From: Agroathelia rolfsii
Taxonomy: Eukaryota; Basidiomycota; Agaricomycetes; Amylocorticiales; Amylocorticiaceae
Assembly: GCA_018343915.1 (NCBI GenBank)
Contig: JABRWF010000006.1
Span: 3,968,001-4,032,000 of the forward strand
DNA: 64,000 bases
Reading direction: 5' to 3'
This document shows positions 1 to 10,651 of this stretch, one piece after another. Below the pieces are notes generated by a model. The model did no database searches, was not told the origin of the DNA, and worked only from the letters and a program-made list of their open reading frames with translations. Positions within the stretch are counted from its first letter, which is position 1. Each line of letters starts with the position of its first letter. The position numbers and the translations under genes are program-made.

Positions 1-987
1 CCTTGTGTGGATGACGATGAGTCTATAGCCTTGGGAGTAATTTCTTCTTTTGCCCAGTCGTTGAGCTCTCTATTGCCTACTGACCAAGGTGTGTATGGTC
101 TAGACTGACTGGATCCCCAAGTTTCTGTATCATCAACGTTGAACTCAGGTAACTGTTTAAGTTCCTGGTATAAGGATTTGAATGAGGAGGATTTAATAAA
201 TTTGATAAGATTCACCTGGACGTCTTTAACTGACTTGTCCTTAGGGCTTCTGATTTCTCCTTCCTCTAATGAAGATGAAGATGAAGAGATTGGGGAGAGC
301 TGTGTATATTTTTCTGTGTCAATAAGCTTCTACTAAAATTAATTTTAGTTTGCTTACTGGTTTAGAAACCAATGATGGTGTAGATAGTTCTAAATCTGAG
401 GAAGTGAGAGTGAGGGGGTCTGGATAGATGTATTCCTCCTCTGGGTTGTATCTTGCTGCTTCCTCAAAAATATCCTTGATTGTCCAACAGGGTCCTGTCG
501 ATGGGATGTTGAAGTGTCTGCACCAGACGTCTTGTTGCTCTGTGATTTCTCTTGTGATGTAATCCCTAACGCTTTCTATACACTTCCACTTGTTTTGAAT
601 TTCAAGATCTGTTAGGATAGAAATGTATGTGGAGGGGGATTCTCTTCTTATGTCTTCGAAGCTATTGGTGAAAGCTTGATAGTCAATCCACTGGAATTCT
701 TCTTCAGTGGTAAACTGGGTAATCTCCTTGTTGATGTCTTCAAGGTTTTCCTCCTCTTTGTAGTTGCCTGTAGTTACTAGGCTTGGGACCTCCTCTAGGT
801 CTTCTGATTTGATAGAGGGGCTGGAGGGCGATGGGTAGCTGTTGAGATCTAGAAGCCACTGATGGTCGATCTCTTGATCCTCGATGATCTGCTGATCAAG
901 GGTTTCTGCGATAGCAACCTGATTGGCAGAATTGATTGCCTGGGCAATAACAAGGTTGAAAGAGGCAGTGTTGGATTGGAAAGACAC
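1..987 (-). CDS. Retroelement-like acidic ORF followed by an offset second ORF, running off the left edge
   Basis: An ATG at 987 opens a 222-codon frame that stops at 319-321. Immediately after, a second frame offset by +1 stays open to base 1 of the window, rich in Ser/Glu/Asp (it contains LIDTEKYTQ and TPWSVGNREL). The first ORF is strongly acidic (EEEN, EEEF, PEEEYIYPDP) with no membrane segment or signal peptide, and includes WCRHFNIPSTGPCW. I cannot name the family. Compact acidic ORFs beside LTR copies suggest the 5' (gag-like) part of a retrotransposon read leftward, with the LTR-like repeat at 2091-2745 lying upstream. No protease, reverse transcriptase or integrase motif falls inside the window. 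It could instead be an unrelated lineage-specific gene with an intron hiding the frame change. Confidence 0.4.
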
Positions 988-2090
988 TAGAAAAGGGAAT
1001 TATTTAGTTAGCTACTCCTGTTTTATACTGACTGCCTTTTTAGGCAGGGCTCATAACCTGTTGAACTATCGTAGTTCTTGGGTTGTATAGTGTGGCTATA
1101 TGCTAGCTCACAAGTTACTTGTTATGAAGCAAACACTTACTTGTAAAGAAAAGTGCAGGCTTTGAGTTGTTCCTAAGATAAGGCAAGGTTTCCTAGGATA
1201 GGAAGCAATTAGTAACTTTACTATACTGAAGATAAGACTGTAGCCAGTGTCCCTTTGAGACTACCTACTTGTTTCCCTTTAGGAAAGGCTTGTTGTCTTG
1301 TCTTGTAGACTTTGTAAGTCTAGAGTGAAGTTAGTACTCTAGGAGCTAGTCTTGTAGACTATTTAACTCACTATTTTCGAGTGAAATAACTTGTCATTTC
1401 CAGCCGAATTTGCTGGTGCTTATATAATACAAAATATTCTAATTTCTACAAGATTAGTAAGCCAATCCTGTGCTTATCTAATCCGCTTAGTAAGAAGGTT
1501 GCTTACAAATCAGCTTATAAATCAGCTTAGTAATATTCCTATTTGCTGAATAATACGCTTAGTAAGCAATCTGTGTGCTTAGTAAGTAATTTGTATAGTA
1601 TTAGTAAGTAAAATGTCTATTGATCTCAATATCCTATTATTAGATCTGTATTAGTAATATTTTATAAATATTACTAATATTATGAACTTGCTTAGTAAAT
1701 ATTTTGGTGATTTATAAGCAAGGATCTAGGGCATGAAAAATCAATTAGTAATATTCACAATGATTATTGAGAAATGAATATTTAAATGGAATTGTTTAAT
1801 ATTTATGAAAAAGATATTCATAAATGATAAAGTCAAGTGACTTCAGATATGATAATCTTATCTCTGATAAGATTAGATTTAATGAAATATTGAAAATATT
1901 AAATAAAAGAATATATGCATATTATTTCAATGAATATATGCATGTAAAGAATTGTTAATATCTCAACAATGAACGGTTGTAAAATCATGAAATAAATAAT
2001 CATGTATGATATGATGTTAGATGATTATTTGAAGTATTCATTGGAATTATTGGAAAGATATGAAGCTTGTAAATATTCAATCTTTCAACA
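988..2090. repeat. AT-rich stretch with dispersed GCTTAGTAAG-type repeats
   Basis: No plausible gene. From about 1450 to 1620 the sequence repeatedly uses the unit gcttagtaag/attagtaagta, and around 1905-1945 the motif atatatgcat occurs twice on either side of an AT spacer. It lies between the acidic ORF and the LTR-like repeat, so it may be an untranslated or decayed part of the same element. Base composition is far more AT-rich than the neighbours. Confidence 0.45.
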
Positions 2091-2745
2091 CAGGGTATCT
2101 TAACTGCGACAAGCTTAGAGCAGAGTCTTTGCTTGCTTGGGTGCACTAAGCACTATGATTGTTTGTGTTTTTGCAAGTACAAATGGTCACCCAGAGGGCT
2201 GGACCTGTCTTATGTACGCACACGGAGGTAGCACGGAGCATACCTCTACTGTAAGCAGCACTGAGTACACTCACAACCTCCTAGCACGAAGCAGAGAGGA
2301 TTTTTGGGGGAGGAGGAAGAGATAGAGACTTTGAAGACGAAGTTTTATTATGTTAGTGACTACTTAATACAAAGCACTATTTGTGCTTACCTGAAGACAA
2401 AGAGAACAAATCTGGGGTCTTCAGGCAGGGGCACTACAGGGTTATATACTAATTCTACCTGGTCTGTGCACGGGGTACATGGTCTGTGCACAGTGATGCT
2501 AAGTATGATGCAATATTGCACCATAGTGAGTCATTGCTTACATAATGTGTCATATGACTAGTGGTCACATGATGGCCAGTCACATGATGGCTGATCACAT
2601 GACTTGCTTAGTCATCAAAGTACTTATGTAATGTCTGCTTATGTAATACACAAATTATATACCAAAAAATAGAGAAAAACCAGAGAAAAATTGGAAAAAT
2701 AATGAAAAATTCTAAGTACATTTATAATACAACGAGCGACTCGTA
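2091..2745. repeat. LTR-family repeat, copy 1 (lacks the first bases)
   Basis: Near-identical to 35896-37445 once the nested insertion there is removed. Shared blocks include cagggtatcttaact, the tract around ggtcacccagagggctgg, and the end gagcgactcgtaaca. Short open frames inside are conserved only because the repeat is conserved, and I do not treat them as genes. Compared with copy 2, the outer 37 bases starting TGTTGTAACACCC are missing, so this copy is 5'-truncated in the plus orientation. It contains four CACATGA-type motifs near 2545-2605. Confidence 0.75.
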
Positions 2746-3563
2746 ACAGGTACCAGAACGTGTGGGGAAAATGATGGGAAAACAGGATACGTGAGAAGAG
2801 GAAAAGACTCCAGGACTCCAGTTGGGCACCGAGCAAGGGGTCGCTGATTCCAATGCCCAAATTGCAGAGGGCGGAGAGTGGAAGTTGGGAGCTGGAGAGG
2901 TGTCTTTGGTTGTTGGATAGTAGTGGGCAAGGGTAAGTAGGGACATGTTGGAAATGTCAGAGTAGGAGCCACTTGTGCACAGAGGGGGTTATGACACTGG
3001 AGTATTCTTGGGTATATTTTATAGTGATTTTACTGTAGAGTATGTATTACATATTTATAACTCCGACTTTGCCAGTATTATCAGGAATACCAATATTTCA
3101 GAGTTTATGTTGGGGCACTTGATGGTAATTTTCAAATTAACATTATTAATGACGACACTCATAAGCAAGCATCAATAATAAAAGGAGCCCTACACACAAA
3201 CGTCAAGAATTAGATTCCGTCATTTAAAATTTACTCAATCACTGTTTGTTTTGGTTCCGTAATTTAGAAATTTCGTATACCGTTCAAGTTTCAATGTGTC
3301 AAAAATCATGTATCCGCACCCACCGGGCCGTGCGAAGCACACCCCATAGTTGGCGGAATATCGAGGTAAGCAACGGTAGACCTACAGGGAATTTATGATT
3401 GTATTTATTTGGTTTTTATAATACAGTACCATGTCACTGCTGGCCTGGGAAAGGTAGTTATTTCTGAAATCAGATCTTTATCACTTATGATATTTCACAT
3501 GCAGCTTCCTAGCTAGGCCCCGATTTGCTTATTGACTGTATTTGTTCCCATCTTGCCCCTGGT
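2746..3563. other. No gene seen; repeat-rich flank
   Basis: Short frames here show no coding character or intron pattern. A sequence resembling part of the Helitron-like hairpin (ccgtgcgaagcac) occurs near 3330, about 235 bases before the better preserved one. Otherwise unremarkable AT-rich DNA. Confidence 0.4.
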
Positions 3564-3589
3564 CCGTGCAAAGCACGGGTCGCTGCTAG
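3564..3589 (+). mobile_element. Helitron-like 3' terminus (hairpin followed by CTAG)
   Basis: The sequence shows ccgtgc-aaa-gcacgg, a perfect 6-bp stem with a 3-base loop, followed eight bases later by CTAG and then a T. Helitron 3' ends are defined by a short GC-rich hairpin close to a terminal CTRR, inserted 5' to a T. No Rep/helicase coding sequence is nearby, so this would be a non-autonomous or decayed copy. The 5' end (TC...) could not be placed. A chance hairpin is possible. Confidence 0.4.
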
Positions 3590-4553
3590 TAATGCTGAAA
3601 ATATACTTATGCCAAAGTGGCATCGGCTTGTGGGGCGGCTACAGATATTTTGACTACAATATTTATGTGCCGACTTCTTGCTAAGGCCCACACAGGATAT
3701 AATAAGTGAGTTCTACATTCTTGGAATTATCTATAATTTTTTAAATGAATTTTTGCACCATTAGCATAGACTTTGTTATTCATGTTATAATGGTATATAC
3801 AATCAATACCAGCTTAATAGCTGCGTATGTTTGCTATGTCTCCTTGCTGTTTACATATGTATATTACTGATATTTAATTGCAGGCTCTGCGTGCTATTTT
3901 CTTTCATTTTGGTAATGATATATGTATTTAAAGCACGATATTGATAAATGATGCATTTTTATAGATGGCCAAATAGCTTTATTAGAGTATTTTTCACGTT
4001 TCTTATTGTCCCTTGTGAGTTGCGGATAATCCAGTGCTTGTTTACTTTTGCTAAACTATTACAAAATTTTGGAAGTTGAGACAAATGCATTTCTTGGAAG
4101 TCTCAATGGGCGTCAATATTTCCAGCAATACAGAAAGAATAGGGTTAAGAGAAGTCTTAATTTCACAGATTCAATTTGCAAATAAAAAAGCTCAAGGTAA
4201 GAATTGATTATACCAAGCTAGATGGAATCAGGCTTAGCAACTCGAAGTATAAGGGTAATGGACCTGAAAGCAAAGTTAATGCATTAACAGAGGTTATTGG
4301 CCATGACAAACTAATAATTGAAACGGCTAGATATTTACAAAAATGAGAAACTGCACTTCTTGAGTCATGTATTTACAACCGATTAGATTCATATTATTAC
4401 ACATAGCAATGTGGTAATAGAAGTATAATAATTGTTAAGGTGAACTAGAAAAGCTTGAAACTGTACTTTAGCAAGATACGTAGCTATTTATCTCAACGTC
4501 AATTACTTTTTTCGTGTACAAATAGAGGAAGTGTATCAACTAGGTAAAAACAA
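3590..4553. other. No gene seen
   Basis: AT-rich sequence with no long frame, no exon-like series and no clear repeat. The segment ends directly at the tRNA gene. Confidence 0.4.
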
Positions 4554-4656
4554 TGGCCAACGTGGGGATCGAACCCAAGACCTTCGCGTTAACCAAGCCA
4601 GCTATAATGGCTGACTGATATTAGCACGACGCTCTAACCAACTGAGCTAGTCGGCC
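4554..4656 (-). tRNA. tRNA-Ile, anticodon AAU, with a 29-base intron
   Basis: On the minus strand the gene begins GGCCGACTAGCTCAG and ends GTTGGCCA. The seven-base acceptor pairs (one G-U), box A is TAGCTCAGTTGG and box B is GGTTCGATCC. The anticodon loop is CTAATAA, interrupted after the base 3' to the anticodon by a 29-base intron, giving a mature length of 74 bases plus added CCA. Position 37/38 is the standard place for nuclear tRNA introns. Coding is intact and the call is secure. The ATTs and AT-rich flank downstream would suit Pol III termination. Confidence 0.95.
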
Positions 4657-4882
4657 ATATTTTTCTGCATAATTGGTACATATATATTTGTTTTGTATTA
4701 AGTATGGTTATGTAGATAATGTTCCCATAGTCATACATACTACATAGTCAGCAAACAAAAACCCAATAGCACTGGCCAGCTTGTTTCCTATAGAGAACAA
4801 ATCAATCCCTCTGCCCATACCAAGACCTTTATTCTGATCGTGAATTTTGAGCTCTTGCAGCAGCCCTGCATTTAGTTGATTG

Positions 4883-6750
4883 TTAGTCACGGGTATCCCC
4901 AATTCCCCGGAATACTAGAATCGAGGCGTACACCAATATATTCCATAGCTCCGTCTGATTTTTATATATAGCATAGCCATCGTTGGGACTCGCACCGTCG
5001 ATAATAGCATCAGTATACTGAATGAGGCGGTTCCCCCCATCCTCGGTAAGACCAAGGGCTCCAAATTGCCAGGGTATAATGCCACCATGGCTAGTGTTGA
5101 GGCCATATTCAATCCAAGATGGATATATTGTGGTTTTATTTTCTTCATTGCACTTGAGAGGCATATCCTAGACACTGAATTGCATCCTACTCACGATAGC
5201 CCTGCACTCCAAACTCCTCGAGCACAAGTGGTTTTTGCGCATTGGCCGCCACTGCAACAACGACAATCAGCTAAAACTAGTACGTCAATCCAAGATAATG
5301 ATTAGCTTACACCACACATGATTCTGCATCCACTCCAATCCCCACCCTTCAACTGTCCAGTTTGATCCAGGAAAATCAAGATTGGGATACATGATTTGTG
5401 GATACATATGCTATTGAGAATCGATCAGCATTTGAACACTGGAAACAATTTTCATGAGATACATATGTGCCAAAATCGATATTGTCCAAAAAGAGTTCTT
5501 GACCAAAGTAGTCACCCGCTGTAATGGTTACATGAGCAAGATGCTTGATTGTTGACTTCGGAATAGTCACCTATACTCACCTGCGCCATCATACCAATAA
5601 TCTGTGCTGTTTGTCCAGTATATCTCCCCTTCACCACCGGTTGAGATCATATGGTAAGGATCGCTGGATATACACAATCATCAAGTGTCATTATCAGAGA
5701 AAAGGACCCCGAGATAGAGAAAACAACCCACAGCGAACGGACAAAATTCGATTGCTGTTTGTACCAGTTGTAGATAGTATAGCTTCCAGGAACACAGGAT
5801 GGGCTGGCAGACAAGCTACTGCCAAAGCAACGGGCCTCATTTACGAGTTCCCAAGCAAAAATTGTGGGATCATCCTTGTACCGGCTTACAATTGTCCCAA
5901 CATATCTTTCTTTTTTATGACTATCAGTAATCTTGTATATACAAAATGTTTAACAAAAATACATACGGTAGGAAGCAATGGTCTGGCATGTTGTAGATTC
6001 TGTGAGACAACTATTTAATTCCGGAGATGAATAAACTAACCTTGTTATTGGTGAAAAATTCGTCATGGTAGTGGTTGGCACCAAGGATCCATTGGACGTA
6101 CAATTCCAGGCTTCCATATCCAACCCTAGATATTAGTCACACAAATACAAATAAACGCCGTAGAACATCATCAATATATCGATTCCAAGTTTTACCAATT
6201 ATTTGTAAAGGCCATGATGAGTTTGATATTGTGATTCCTAGCCGATTCGACCACATAGTCCAGGCGTTCAAGACCCTGAGGACCATCGTTGAGAACCCAT
6301 TCGCTGCTATTCCAGACCTGATAATATGTCAGCCTCGACTCTATTGCATCAGGTACTTGGGAACCGTTGATAGCATTGAAGCCCTGTCGAGATTGTGGGT
6401 GTTGATCAATAGCAAGGAGAAGGAAAAAAGTTGGGGCTGCCCACCCAGGTTCGAACAACTTTTACTCCAAGTTCGTTCATTTGATTAAATGTCTTGTCTA
6501 CATCAGATTTTGTCAGGAGCAATGGTAGCCACTACTATCTGCGTCAACTAGAGCGCAATTCCGACACGAATACTAGGGCACCGACAAATGAATTAGCTCC
6601 AAGGAAATAGAAAGGTTTGCCATCAAGCGTAAACTGGCCATCACTTGTGGTGACAAAACCCTCTGGCACGCTACGCGACCATGCCTTGGGAACAATAGAG
6701 ATGGCGGTTAAGAAAAGCGAAATAGTTGCTCGAGCAGCTGGGAAATGCAT
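4883..6750 (-). CDS. Secreted GH5 endo-beta-1,4-mannanase (subfamily 7 type)
   Basis: The gene reads right to left in several exons with short GT-AG introns. I chose the ATG at 6748-6750 (MHFPAAR), which begins a hydrophobic signal peptide; an ATG nine codons upstream is also in frame. After the signal comes GFVTTSDGQFTLDGKPFYF, the usual mannanase start, then WLPLL and VKVVRTW, GSQVPD, a block ending FTNNW, and GGYGSLELYVQWI. The acid/base glutamate lies in FAWELVNEAR and the nucleophile in PLVLEEFG; both are present. The last exon has GLNTSHGGIIPWQFG. These are the family hallmarks of GH5 enzymes that cleave beta-1,4-mannan in plant cell walls, acting outside the cell. Exon 1 ends at 6586 and exon 2 begins at 6531. 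The exact 3' end is less certain, because a possible donor lies just before the stop. No carbohydrate-binding module is visible. Confidence 0.88.
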
Positions 6751-7312
6751 GATGTTGTCTAGGATAAGTATCCTCAATGTTATTATATATAATACTACTA
6801 CCCCCGTCTCCCCCGATACATGCAGATGTAACGCCGAAATAGAAAAGTCTTAAGAGCGACAGACAACATCAGCGGAAAATTGTCGGTAGAAGTTATCATT
6901 GATTTATTACCACGGGATATGTGGATAATATATAGAAGAGAGAAACATCCCGGTACGGAGCATGAAATAAGAATCTTCGGACAAAAGCTAAGGATAACGT
7001 GGATGGTATCCAAAAGGATCATATTTTTGGTAAGCCTCCATACGTGGAAATTCTATAACCGGCAATCTGAGGCCACAGGTTTTCGAATCCAGTCTATAAT
7101 AGAAAGAAGCATAAAAAGTTGAAAGCTATCAGAATTCGCAGGGCAGAGGGCCAAGGCCAAATGTTGGAATTGTTTCAAGTGAATAGATGTGGCAGAGACC
7201 ATAACAAGACGGAATTAGGACTTGGTTTAGACAAACAGACAAATAAGTGCGTTCAGACTTGGTGAGCAATATTTTGCGGGATCTAATGTTAAGTGGTAGT
7301 TGATGCCTTGAT
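6751..7312. other. Mannanase upstream region; no gene seen
   Basis: Probable promoter and 5' flank of the mannanase gene read leftward. No TATA-like element was assigned with confidence. The small frames in both directions have no supporting features. Confidence 0.35.
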
Positions 7313-7621
7313 TTATCCTAGATACACAACTTGAAAGCGTTGGACATCAAAAAGGCTGTGATTGTGTGCCAGGCAAAAAAAATTAGCATATGGCATGCCT
7401 AACACCAGTAAGGCAGTAACAACAAAACAGGAACATATCGCGTAGCAGAGACTGGAATCAAAATTGAGTATCAACAAAGTAAGTTCTCTTGTATTGATAC
7501 AGAAGCTAGAGTATTGGAAGTGATGTTGTTGCTCTGATAGAAGTTCAATTGATGGTAAATCGATGACTCGAATACGAGGGCGGCGCAAACCGCCACTTGG
7601 TCCTCGCTGGGGCTGTGCCAT
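7313..7621 (-). CDS. Possible small hypothetical protein
   Basis: From the ATG at 7621 the frame begins MAQPQRGPSGG and continues through a basic stretch (RRPRIRVIDL). Reading straight through gives about 102 residues with a hydrophobic segment (ICSCFVVTALLVLGM). If the GT..AG pair beginning gtatcaatac is spliced, the product is only about 57 residues with a hydrophobic end. I do not recognise either version. The GC-rich start and the clear ATG are the only arguments for it. Confidence 0.25.
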   Translation of the reverse strand: MAQPQRGPSGGLRRPRIRVIDLPSIELLSEQQHHFQYSSFCINTRELTLLILNFDSSLCYAICSCFVVTALLVLGMPYANFFCLAHNHSLFDVQRFQVVYLG

Positions 7622-8057
7622 GGCTTGCACTTATTTATGCCACGTGACATTTCCAAATCTGAAAGCCTGAAACTTCATTGTTTTTTTTTGTGAAGTGTTG
7701 ACAAGGTAGTCGCAAGGGTTTTCATCCCCCATAACGAGGACTGGCGTAGCCAGTACCCTACTTCCGCTTGCGTGGCAAGGGGGACGGGGACCTTGCCTCT
7801 GGAGATATTCGTGTGAAGAGTGACTTATCACCAAGGGGAATGCTTTTACGCACATCAGTGTTGGTTTTAGCATGAGACTAAAGTAATTTTCCCGGGTGGT
7901 TCAGACCATTTCTGGCCCTCCCCTGCCCGGGGTATCACCTCCTACACACTAACCCCCCCCGGCTCCTTTATAAGCAAGTCGTCACTCTTCTCTCTTGGCA
8001 ATGGGGATGGTTCCTCTTTTTCCCACGTGCCTTCAACAATGTGTTTCTTTATAACAA
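7622..8057. other. No gene seen
   Basis: Contains a C-rich tract near 7950 and a GC-rich block near 7740-7800. A minus-strand frame covers part of this, but nothing in it resembles a known domain. Confidence 0.35.
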
Positions 8058-8275
8058 TCCGGAGTGTTTCAAGGGAAAGCGCCATTTCTACAATAATTCT
8101 ACCAACCGCCCTACCTTGAGCAAAAGGATTGGCAAAATCAAGTATCACGTGACCATATTCTAGCGGCAAAGTGGATCACGTGATTAACATTTTTTACCAA
8201 ATCCTTTATCGAAAGTAAAATAATTTGTCACAAGGTTGGTAGAAACGACAAATTTCTCTTCAAAATCCTATGAGT
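8058..8275. mobile_element. Half copy of a terminal-inverted-repeat (MITE-like) element
   Basis: Bases 8058-8275 align with the left arm of the element at 30671-31210. Shared stretches include ccatattct after tcacgtgac / tcatgtgac, ttttttaccaaat, and gaaagtaaa. Its first part is also the inverted complement of that element's right arm (gagcaaaaggattgg against ccaatccttttactc). Only one arm is recognisable here, so this looks like a truncated insertion. No transposase is nearby. Confidence 0.6.
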
Positions 8276-8394
8276 GTTAGTGCTTTGCTTTGCTCTTATA
8301 TTTGTGTTTTTTGGTCAGTAATTTATCGATTTTGTAATTCTCTTTCGATGTGATTGTGGTTTGCGTTTCTCTCATTTCTTATTCTCCATATCAG

Positions 8395-9290
8395 AAAGCT
8401 GCTTCTGATATGAGTATTTGATAGAAACGAGTGCGTCCTACATTGTTTGTTTTCTTGCTTTGCTCAGACTCGTGTTCGGCATCATCAGTGTCAGTGTTCT
8501 CTGTAATTCTTATTTTGCCACATGCTATTATTGTGGCAAGGTTTGGTTGATACCAGGTGGTGTTTTTTCTGTTCTTCCATGCGAATTGAGTTTCTTTCCA
8601 TATTTTTTCTCTTCCCAGAATTTGGTATTTGCACAGTATATGCTCCATCGTCTCTTCTGCTCGCCCTAGCGTGTATATTACTCTGTCTGCCATTCCCGGA
8701 ATATTGCTCCATCCTTTATGTCCTAGTCTGTATACGCCATAGACAGTTTTGTATAGGAATTTTCGTATATTTCTTGTTATACTCTTGTTCTTGAGCAATC
8801 TGCAAAATAGTTTGGACGAAGTGGTTTTTTTTGTTATTGCTTCTATTTCTTCAGGGGCCTTTTCTAGGCTCTCTTTAGTTTTTGACTTATCTTTGGCCTC
8901 TTGGTATGTGTGTTTCGTTAGACTTGAGTCTAATGGCTTTGTATGCTCTTGCTTGCGTCATGTTTCTTGGTTTTGCGCCTGTAATTCCATATTGTGGTTT
9001 TATCACGGTGTCAATAAAATTGTCCCCTGGTTTGTCTCTCCCCTCTGCTACCAGTCTATCTGTGTTTTTGTTCTCAATGTTGCCACTGTGACCTTTGACC
9101 CAATTTAGCTGCGTTCTGGTTGATTTTTCTCTTATTTTCGAAATTACTGTTTGCCACGTATGTGCGTTTTCTATTCCGATGGAGCCGTCGTTCTCCTAGT
9201 TTCTCTGTGCTTGGTTAGGCCATTGATAACCAGTTTGGCGTCTCTATGTATTATGATGATTTTTTCGCGCATATTGAAACTTTTTTGCAT
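8395..9290 (-). pseudogene. Decayed non-LTR retrotransposon (LINE): RNase H domain and C-terminal region
   Basis: On the minus strand a frame near 9130-8900 contains LNWVKGHSGNIENKNTDRL, the RNase H signature in which the motif KGHSG...N..AD(R)L ends the domain. It is followed by the region typical of fungal LINE polyproteins: LYKTVYGVYRLGHKGW, then AEETMEHILCKY with a Cys/His pattern after the reverse transcriptase. Stop codons and a frame change separate the pieces (for example a stop after THIPRGQR), so the copy is inactive. The reverse transcriptase itself is absent, which fits a fragment. It sits directly beside the MITE-like half element. Confidence 0.78.
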
Positions 9291-9515
9291 AGTAGACTAC
9301 TTATCATTCGCAACATTCTAATCAACATAAGGAATTATTTTATTTTATTTTTCATTCAGGATTCATAAATAATTTTAAGCCGTACAAGTAGCATATCTGG
9401 TACTAGTATTCTTAGCAATATAATTTCCAGGATAATTCTGGGTCTCTGACTCTTCCTCAAGCATCCCCATAGTTATACATAACCTGCCGATATTGTTGCT
9501 GGCATGCTCATGCCC
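9291..9515. other. No gene seen
   Basis: AT-rich spacer between the LINE remnant and the 3' end of the receptor-like gene; likely includes that gene's 3' untranslated region. Confidence 0.35.
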
Positions 9516-10651
9516 TCAATCTTCCACTCTCATCGAAGCCTGATAATCCACGGCCCAATTAATCCTGGCAACCCACAGTGTAGCTAAAAGAACCCCAATT
9601 GTTTCAATATAGAGATTTGAAACCATTAGGCACGCTAGTGAGAGAAATAGTAAGCGCAAAACAGATGAAATTTATTTGATTAGAGCTTACCCCCATACAA
9701 GAAATTTCCTCGGGAAGACATGAAGGCCACGAACTCGGCAAACAATAAAGTCAGAGGTAGAGCAAAGTTACATAATGCAAAATAGAACAAATGCTTTAAT
9801 TTTGTCGTTGAGTACGTATCTGATATTGTTGTATTCAATTGATGGTGAGAATTATGATATCAAGTAATAGTCTAACATACCTTCAGCAATACCTGAGTCC
9901 TTCGATTGTTTGCGGCCTTTTCGAATTCGAAGTAGGAAACAGCAAGAAGCATAACTTGTAGAATGTTAGTCATTGTCAAGTGATCACCTGCAACTAGAAA
10001 TGTATCAAAATATTCAATAAGTACACTAACCCATTATCAACAATTTGAAGAGGCCATGCCACTAATGGATATACTGATCCTTGATAGAACATTTGAGTTA
10101 ATGGTTTGGCGTCACTAGGGGGAATCTTGAAATTGGCGTATTTAATCAGGAAGACGACTAAATTTGCAATACGAGCAGCTTTAAATATCGTCAAAGGGAG
10201 GGAAATAGCTAAACATTTCGCTGTAGATATTGATCAAAAGGGGTAAACGGCGTAAAGCCTGAATGCCAAGATACAATCGACATAAACAGGGAGAAGCACA
10301 ACAAGAGCAACATATATTAGTGCGATTTTGGGAAGTGACAAAGATTTGTCTTCCAGTATATCTAAAGCCTGGGGGATGTCAACATTTTATGGTCTATACC
10401 AGTATATGCAATCATACAAAGAGTATCGTGCCAAGGGCTCCCGCTGCTATACCCATCGAAACCGAAAATAGGTTCATGATGAAAATTGGGCTACGACGAA
10501 GTAAAGGTGTAGATAGTATAAACAACATAGCAAGCAGCGGAACTAGCATAGAAGGCCATATTGTGCTTAAAACGAGGAAGACGACTGAATTAACTAAAGG
10601 CTCAGGAGCCGTAGTATGCCAATTAGGTGATACTTGAGAAGAGCCATTCAT
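9516..10651 (-). pseudogene. Seven-helix receptor-like membrane protein with an in-frame stop
   Basis: The ATG at 10651 (MNGSSQVSPNW) opens exon 1; an upstream in-frame ATG exists at 10675. Exon 1 carries two hydrophobic helices, with PLLRRSPIFIMNLFSVSMG between them. The next exon ends DCILAFRLYAVYPF, a motif placed after helix 3 much like the DRY position of receptors. It is followed by KAARIANLVVF, LLRIRKGRKQS, KLKHLFYFALCNFALPLTL and a final exon ending NWAVDYQASMRVED, stop at 9516-9518. This is an Agaricomycete seven-helix family of unknown ligand. Directly after RLYAVYPF the frame reads TGA (10234-10236), with open homologous coding on both sides and no usable splice pair around it. Otherwise the gene looks complete. 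Either it is recently dead or the base is a sequence error. Confidence 0.6.

Noticed and set aside
2137..2561. Two short plus frames also found at 36839-37258
   Set aside because: Shared between the two sites only because both lie in the same LTR repeat. The frames differ by stops between copies and have no start or domain logic.
6425..6475. Box-B-like ggttcgaac suggesting a second tRNA
   Set aside because: Falls at an exon/intron border of the mannanase (VVRTW); no acceptor stem, box A or anticodon arm could be built.
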